Assembly: GCA_016748015.1 (NCBI GenBank)
Contig: JAAOMT010000776.1
Span: 124,755 to 188,754, forward strand
Direction: 5' to 3'
Source of the DNA: Geosiphon pyriformis
Lineage: Eukaryota; Glomeromycota; Glomeromycetes; Archaeosporales; Geosiphonaceae
DNA length: 64,000 nucleotides
The translations under genes were made by a program, and so were the position numbers. Below, piece by piece: positions 58,352 to 64,000 of this stretch (positions within the stretch are counted from its first letter, which is position 1; every line of letters begins with the position of its first letter). A model generated the notes under the pieces. The model did no database searches. It was not told where the DNA came from and saw only the letters and a list, made by a program, of their open reading frames with translations.

Positions 58352-60733
58352 TTTTTTTTTATGTTAATATATAGCTATACCAGTTGTTTATTAGTTATGT
58401 TTACAAAATTATAGCATTTTTCATAAAGCCAGCTTATCTGATAATACAAAAATTACAAGATGTAGCTAATCATAAATAGAAAGCTCTGACTATATATTAA
58501 TGCTACTTATGCTATCTAATATATTAAACATATTTAATTTATATATCTTATTCATAATACTAACAACCTCATAATTATTCTTAACAAGACCACTCATCTA
58601 TTTAACAGTTTAATCAAGATTAGATTTATACTAAAAAACTGATCTTCTTATAAATTCATTATAATATTAAAAATGTTATTATAAACTAAGAAATTTTTAT
58701 CATTATTATTATTATTTCTATATCATTATTATCAAATACTTTTTTCAAGCAGATCTGTTTACATTTTTTCTTTAAGTTTACTATCTTTTTTTGTATTATA
58801 AAAATCACAACACCAATGGCTTTAATTTTTTTTACTGTCATATTTATGGCAAATAAAATAAATAACAATTTGATAACTAATACAACCAGAGAGTTAACAG
58901 ATTCAATTATAAATTTTATCAACAAGAAAGTTCACTAAAATGAGATTCCAAAGAAGTCAACTTAAATTCAACAGGATTATTGAAAGTAGAAAAAACAACA
59001 GGCAATATAAGTATTGTAGTTTTGGGGAGGCCACCAAGAATTAAGTTTATATTAGCAGCAACAATAACAGAAATAACCACAAAAGCAGCAGCTTTAGCAT
59101 AAAATTTAGCTTTAGTAAATAAAGATTTGAATACTTTAGGGCCATCAATAGAGTTGAAAAAAAATTTGAAAAGAAAAAATGGTGGCACTTTGTAGTTTAC
59201 AGCCAAATAATTCAAGTCTTAACATTTGTAGCAGTGGCAATATTCAGGAGTTTCTTACCAAATACAGCAACCATGCAAGATACTAATTTTTGACACAACA
59301 ATATTCAGAAATTCTAATGAATTAAAAATAACCATAACAAAGCATTAATATTTATATAATTTAAAAAAGTGAAAAATAAAACATGTTTGGTCACTAATTT
59401 GGAAGACCAAATTATTTATCTTAAAAACAGTACAGCCAAAAAAAAGATTAACCAACTTAACTTTAAAAGCATTTGTTAAAATAATAACTTTTTTTTGGTT
59501 GACAACAGAGAGAATTCTAATACTGTTTTTTCTAACCAAAACAAACTAATAAATAAAAGCAACAGCAGCAAAAGAGGTGTCTTTAAAATAAACTATAACA
59601 TATTGCTACAAACCAATAGGCTTTAACTTAACTGAAGTGACAACACCAAAAATACCAAAAGCAGTTTTGATGTTATTAAAAAAAGTACCCAAAGGTACAT
59701 TACAAAGTACAACTAACAGAGAAAAAACAAAGACCATACCAGAAAACCATGTAATCTTAAGAATGGTCAAAAAAATTTTATTACTAATGGCCACTTTGAT
59801 AACACCATTTAGACTCTCTTAAGATGCAAATTCTATATAAAACAACTTTACAGTATTTCATAAAACAAACTTAAGCCCAATACAATTAGACAACAACTAA
59901 AACAAAGAACTAAGCAAGGCTATTTTGATTTTAAATATAGTATTAGGTATTAAAGTAGAGACTACTCATTCAAAAAACTTTTGGCAATCATTTATATTTA
60001 TTCAAGCATTACTATTAACAGCACCAGAAACTAAAAAAGAAGTGATTGATTTCAGTTTTATTTAATTAGTTTAATCTTTAAGATTATTTGCAATAATAGA
60101 CTGTTTTGCTTCTATAATAAATAATAATCTGCCAGAAAGTACTACATTAAGCAATACAACTGGTAGTTAATCTTGTCTTATCTTAAAAAATGTGCTGTTG
60201 TTGTTGTTATTTATATCAGAAAGAGAGCTAACTGCTATTGTAAAGATTTTTTTCAAGATTTTATTTGGAACTGCAAAGAGATTCAGTATTACCATAGAAA
60301 TTATAAGTGTTTGCTGCTGTTTTTTGTATTTTTTGGCCTTTTTAGCCATTTGTAAAATAGTAATAATAGTAATAATAATAGTAGTAATAAAAATGATAAA
60401 AGCAGAAAAGACCAATTTAACTAGTCTATTATTAAAAATCTTTGAACTTTTAGAAATAGTAGAAACAATACTAGAACTAATCCAAGTATGCTTTTTTGAA
60501 AAAACTTTGACAAAAAAAAAACCACCAGCCAAAGATAAAAAAAATAAACTAGAAACTATTAAAAACAGCTTTTTATTAATGTTTTTTAGAAAAAATATAA
60601 CCAGAATATTTTGTCTAACTGCTTTAATAACAAAAAAACTTTTTTGTGTTGAAATTTTATTAGTTACTATAAAAAAGATAACATTTACAACTTTTTTACT
60701 CCTAGCTTTTGTTGTAATTATAAAAATTAAGAG
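58352..60733 (-). mobile_element. Half-LINE copy 3, with perfect 10-bp target duplication
   Basis: 2382 bp, flanked by AAAATTGTCT on both sides (58342-58351 and 60734-60743). The E2 reading frame resumes directly after it (LFNQLLKKN...QQKAFETLKK). Its 3' end is a T-run on the plus strand. The ends coincide with copies 1 and 2. ORF1 spans about 58490-60532 and nothing else is encoded. Confidence 0.85.
58490..60532 (-). pseudogene. ORF1 remnant of half-LINE copy 3
   Basis: Starts MAGGFFFVKVFSKKHT at 60532. It has the RRM-like LLVVLCNVPLGTFFNNIKTA and FGVVTSVKLKP (59606-59720), RKNSIRILSVVNQKKVII (59539-59480) and a CCHC region reading CHCYKC, stop, DLNYLAVNY. Then FFNSIDGPKVFKSLFTKAKF (59160-59100) and the conserved tail ending MSGLVKNNYE. 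Broken by many stops. Confidence 0.68.
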
Positions 60734-60743
60734 AAAATTGTCT

Positions 60744-61240
60744 CTCTTTTTAATCAGCTACTTAAAAAAAATGTTATTTATTATTGAAATATATATCAAC
60801 AAAAAGCATTTGAAACTTTAAAAAAAAATGAATTACAGAATTTATTTTTATGCAACCTGATCTGGATCAACTTTTTATTTTTTATACTAATACATTTGGC
60901 TATAAACTTGGTGCTGTTTTCTCACAAAAAAATAAAGAAAACAAGAAATATATTATAACATATGCCAATAGAATACTCTTATCAACAAAACAAAATTATT
61001 TAGTTACTAAGCAAAAATACTTAGCAGTAGTTTGGACTACTAATTATTAGAACAAATATCTTTTTAGTTTAAAGTTTTTGGTGGTAATAGATCACCAAGC
61101 TTTGGTTTGATTACATAACAAAAAGAAGTTAATACATAAACAGATAACTTGCTAAATACTTTATTTAGATGAATTTGATTATAATATTTAATATTACAAA
61201 AGAATAAATCATCAAAATGCCAATGCTTTTTTTAGACTTA
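60744..61240 (+). pseudogene. RNase H / connection domain of E2
   Basis: QQKAFETLKK is followed by MQPDLDQLFIFYTNTFGYKL (60850-60909; the active-site TDASGY is TNTFGY) and NRILLSTKQNYLVTKQKYLA (family E in ATExEYLA-like now Lys). VVWTTNY and VIDHQALV follow. A 66-codon open frame spans 60850-61050. Changes at catalytic acids are all G-to-A type. Confidence 0.72.
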
Positions 61241-61479
61241 TTATTCAATAATAATACAACTTTCATAAACCAAACCAATCTAATTATTAATAACTCTCTC
61301 TTAAACAAACACAATAATAGACTTAAACAACTACTTTGCACTAATAAAATTTTTGAATAAAAAATAATACCCATCAGAATACAATTGACAGCAAAAAAAA
61401 CATTTGCACAAACAATCCAATTTTTATTTAATCTGTTAAAACTAGTTATATAAAAAAACAGAAAAAATTCTGACCATTC

Positions 61480-62360
61480 TTAAAGAGTCATCAAATTTGA
61501 AAAAAAAGAAATTGTAATTTACAACATTTACATTAATCTATTAGCTAAATACTTTAGAAAAACAAAAACAATTCAAAAAATCTTAGCTTGTTATTATTGA
61601 CCTACTTTAGAAAAAAACATTGCTAAATACATTAAAACCTGTAATACTTGTTAAAAAAAAAGAAAACCCAATTACAAAAAAGATATCTATTTAATTTTTG
61701 TTGGTCAATTATTTAACAAAATTAATATAGATATTGTTAGATCTTTAACAATAATCTTTGATGACAACAGATATATTATTACAGCTATTAATTATTTTAT
61801 AAAATAAGTAAAAAGAAAAGCCACTTTAGATCAAATAGCAGTCTCCATTGTTAATTTCATTTATAAAAATATAATTTGTTATCATAACTGTTCTAAAGAA
61901 CTTTTATTTGATAGAAAAAAAGCTTTTCTTAGTACACTAGTTGAAGAACTTTGTAGAAAAATGGAAATATATTATAAACTATTTTTTCTTTATTACTTTT
62001 AAACAAATGGCCTAGTAGAATATTTCAATAGAATACTATGTAAAATTTTAGCAAAAACCAATAAAAAAACAAACTTATAAGACAAAATATTGTATTTAAC
62101 TTTGTTTGCTTATAAGACTATAAATCATAACATAACAAGTTATAAATTTTTTTATTTGCTCTATAGATAAATGACAATTCTACCAATAGAACTAATATTG
62201 AAACAATATTTTTTAAAGAAATAACAATAGAGAATTACAAAGATATTTTGCAAAAAAAACTTGATATCATTTTTGATTCCTTAGTAGAAACATATATAAT
62301 TGTCTTTAAAAAAATAAAACAGTTTCAAGAAAAGCTTAAGAAAAAAAAACCTATAAAATA
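61480..62360 (+). pseudogene. Integrase of E2
   Basis: The zinc-binding region reads YINLLAKYFRKTKTIQKIL, then CNTC (61527-61660). The two expected His are Tyr and the Cys pair is intact. The core keeps INIDIVRSL (first Asp), ELLFDRKKAFLS (second Asp) and GLVEYFNRILCKI (Glu). A C-terminal part follows to about 62350. Stops at Gln and Trp codons. Confidence 0.7.
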
Positions 62361-63071
62361 CTTTTCTTAAGTATTGGTAACTTAGTTTTGAAATATTGCT
62401 CAAACAAAGACAATATCTATAGTGATAAATTTTTTAGCTGGTAAAAAAACTTTTTATAGTCAACAAAGTTTTAAAAAATAGTTTATATATTCTATACTTT
62501 TCATAAGTATTGGATCAAAAATCATCTATATACTATTTTAACTATTAGAAAACAGACCATTATAATTGATAATAGTAAAACACATATTATTATTAAGCCA
62601 AAAAAAACAACTACTAAAAGAGAAAAAATTGATAAAAAAATAGATAAATATTTGCTAAAAAGTATAACAACAGCAATACTCTTATTTTTTATTACATTGG
62701 AAAAACAATCTTAGAAATCTTGTCCATAAATAAAAATTTGTTATATAAAAAACAACTAAATCTTATAGTTGCCTTAATAAAATTATAGAAAACATAAATT
62801 TTTTAAAAAAAACAACTTCAGAAATACAGATAAAATTTTGGGCATTATACAATTAAATATTTTAAGAGTTTTGACCATTGCTAAAAAAACCAGAACTCTT
62901 ATACAAAGATTTGGTTTCTTGAATACAAAACTTATTTTGCCTTAATTATTATATATCTTATCCACAAAAAACTTCAATAAACTAGTTAAGTTTTAAGCTA
63001 AACAAAATCTTTTAAATAAATTATTTTATAAATAGTTTGATTTTGCCAGAGCTTAATCTCTTTGGAAAGAA
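62361..63071 (+). other. 3' region of E2 with polypurine tract
   Basis: AT-rich, stop-filled continuation of pol and 3' untranslated sequence. The tract GGAAAGAA at about 63064-63071 lies directly before the TG of the 3' LTR and is the likely plus-strand primer. Confidence 0.5.
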
Positions 63072-63250
63072 TGATATTATAATTGAAACTCATAGTTTTT
63101 ATTAGTTATTACATATATTAATTACTAATATTATATAATTAACTATTATATTTTTAGATAGTAATTATTTACTTAATTAATAATTTGACTATTAACCTAA
63201 TCATTGACTTAATTAATAACCTGATTGTTGACTTAATTATTAATCTGGAT
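63072..63250 (+). repeat. 3' LTR2 of E2, truncated
   Basis: Begins TGATATTATAATTGAAAC and contains TTAGTTATTACATATATTAA, ATTTTTAGATAGTAATTATT and AACCTGATTGTTGACTTAAT repeats, as in the 5' LTR. It ends after about 180 bp where a LINE begins. Confidence 0.7.
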
Positions 63251-64000
63251 AAAATTAAAAAAGTTTTTCTTTCTTGTCAATCCCTTGACCATGATGAGAG
63301 CAAAATATGTACCAAAGTTATTACTATTCCCTTTTCCTCTTCCCTGTTTATTCCCTAGTTATTTCTTTGTACACATCTTTATTTGTTATAATAGAACCAG
63401 TAGACTCATCTACTAGTGGTTTTGGATCTGGCTTGGCTGGTTTAAGAATCTGCCATAATACCAAAAAGAAGTGTGTAGAGAGTATCTACTCTCATGATGC
63501 ATTGTTCAAAAAACCAAAAAAACCTGAGTTGGGTAGTATTGTGGTCAACTTTTCTACTGGTTTTATCAATTTAGAGAATATTATTGGCTTTGGCATCAAA
63601 TCTGTAATGTCTTGAAAAAGTGACATTAGTAGCATTACAAGTAGTATTAGTAGTTTGTTAAATATTGAGAATATGAAAAACACAGTTATGAAAGAGACCA
63701 GTTATGTTAATTTGGACAATTTGGTGGGTGACAAAATGATAGACAACACCACATCTAAGAAAACCTACACTTACATGTACATATTGGGGCACCCACTAGA
63801 AGTGTCAAAGTTTAATACTATAAGTAATAATGACAACATATTGAAACTTTTTTCTCTCAAATTTGCCAGCCCTAAGCAGTTATCTATTGATAAGTTATGT
63901 GTTTTTGAAATTAAGCACAACTTTGTGCTGGCTAAGTCTTTTGCATTGGATATTAATTTATTGGCTGTACTTGGCAAATATAATAAAGATAAATTACTTT
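63251..64000 (+). pseudogene. LINE ORF1, young copy, running off the right edge
   Basis: A single frame can be read from 63307 to the window end with only one stop (TGA at 63613-63615, a Trp codon in the expected MSW). Segments: SSTSGFGSGLAGLRICHNTK, KKPKKPELGSIVVNFSTGFI, SSITSSISSLL, ETSYVNLDNLVGDKM, YTYMYILGHPLEVSKF and LAKSFALDINLLAVLGKYNK. The pattern is the N-terminal, low-complexity half of a LINE ORF1 related to that at 20425-21900. RRM and zinc-knuckle parts would lie beyond the edge. G+C is clearly higher than in the older copies. The true start Met is uncertain. Confidence 0.62.

Larger units (their letters stand above)
41213..63250 (+). mobile_element. E2: Ty3/Gypsy-like retrotransposon, plus strand, with three nested insertions
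   Basis: 5' LTR2 (41213-52200, interrupted by E1), primer site 52201, gag, protease, reverse transcriptase (split by half-LINE 2), RT/connection (split by half-LINE 3), RNase H, integrase, polypurine tract 63062-63071 and the start of the 3' LTR2 at 63072. Without insertions it is about 7.2 kb. Domain order PR-RT-RH-IN marks Ty3/Gypsy. All domains carry stops. Confidence 0.78.

Noticed and set aside
1-64000. Mitochondrial, apicomplexan or bacterial endosymbiont origin, suggested by extreme A+T
   Set aside because: Spliceosomal introns, fungal-specific nuclear genes (KCH1, MCP1) and Ty3/LINE/Tc1 elements indicate a fungal nuclear genome.
1-64000. tRNA, rRNA or snRNA genes
   Set aside because: No convincing cloverleaf or conserved rRNA block was seen by eye in the host-like or AT-rich parts; a covariance-model scan would be needed to exclude small ones.

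Overview
The window looks like nuclear DNA of an arbuscular mycorrhizal fungus (Glomeromycotina, Rhizophagus-like). The host genes are fungal (PPG1-type phosphatase, MCP1, KCH1) with short GT-AG introns. The rest is extremely A+T-rich transposon wreckage whose proteins resemble repeat families I remember from Rhizophagus-type genomes. The species call is an inference; no search was possible.

Layout. 1-1321 holds the 5' part of a PPG1-like protein phosphatase gene (minus strand, 8 exons visible, cut by the window edge). 1754-10884 is bounded by ~650-bp inverted repeats and carries a decayed protein-coding region (3420-6060), possibly a large terminal-inverted-repeat transposon. 10885-11840 is an old LINE piece. 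12405-13471 is a dead Tc1/mariner element with TA target duplication. 14128-17942 is a gene island with better base composition: MCP1 (minus) and KCH1 (plus, 3 exons) diverge from a shared 773-bp promoter region. From 18.4 kb to the end almost everything is retroelement: a two-ORF LINE (20425-26452) hit by an LTR; a Ty3-like element with pol on the plus strand (28851-34681); a 5' fragment of a related element on the minus strand (35360-38360); and a nested stack from 38361 to 63250. In that stack a Ty3-like element (E2, plus strand) carries in its 5' LTR a complete second Ty3-like element (E1, minus strand, 41774-51772, with LTRs, PBS, PPT and target duplication). E2 pol is split by two LINE-type insertions (55316-57789 and 58352-60733). 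The right edge (63251-64000) enters another, younger LINE ORF1.

Most interesting. (1) E1 and its relative at 28.9-34.7 kb both encode a recognisable dUTPase domain between protease and reverse transcriptase. (2) Three full-length, target-duplicated LINE insertions contain only ORF1 and no ORF2, a 'half-LINE' structure. (3) The elements have decayed almost wholly by C-to-T and G-to-A transitions: Gln codons became stops, catalytic Asp became Asn, zinc-knuckle Cys became Tyr, and integrase His became Tyr. This is a RIP-like or cytosine-deamination signature that stops sharply at the host genes. (4) One half-LINE has a 25-unit AAT microsatellite that seems to have grown from an acidic codon tract.

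Three LTR families are named here: LTR1 (element E1 and relatives), LTR2 (element E2) and LTR3. All retroelement coding regions are broken and listed as pseudogenes. I found no convincing tRNA, rRNA or CRISPR.
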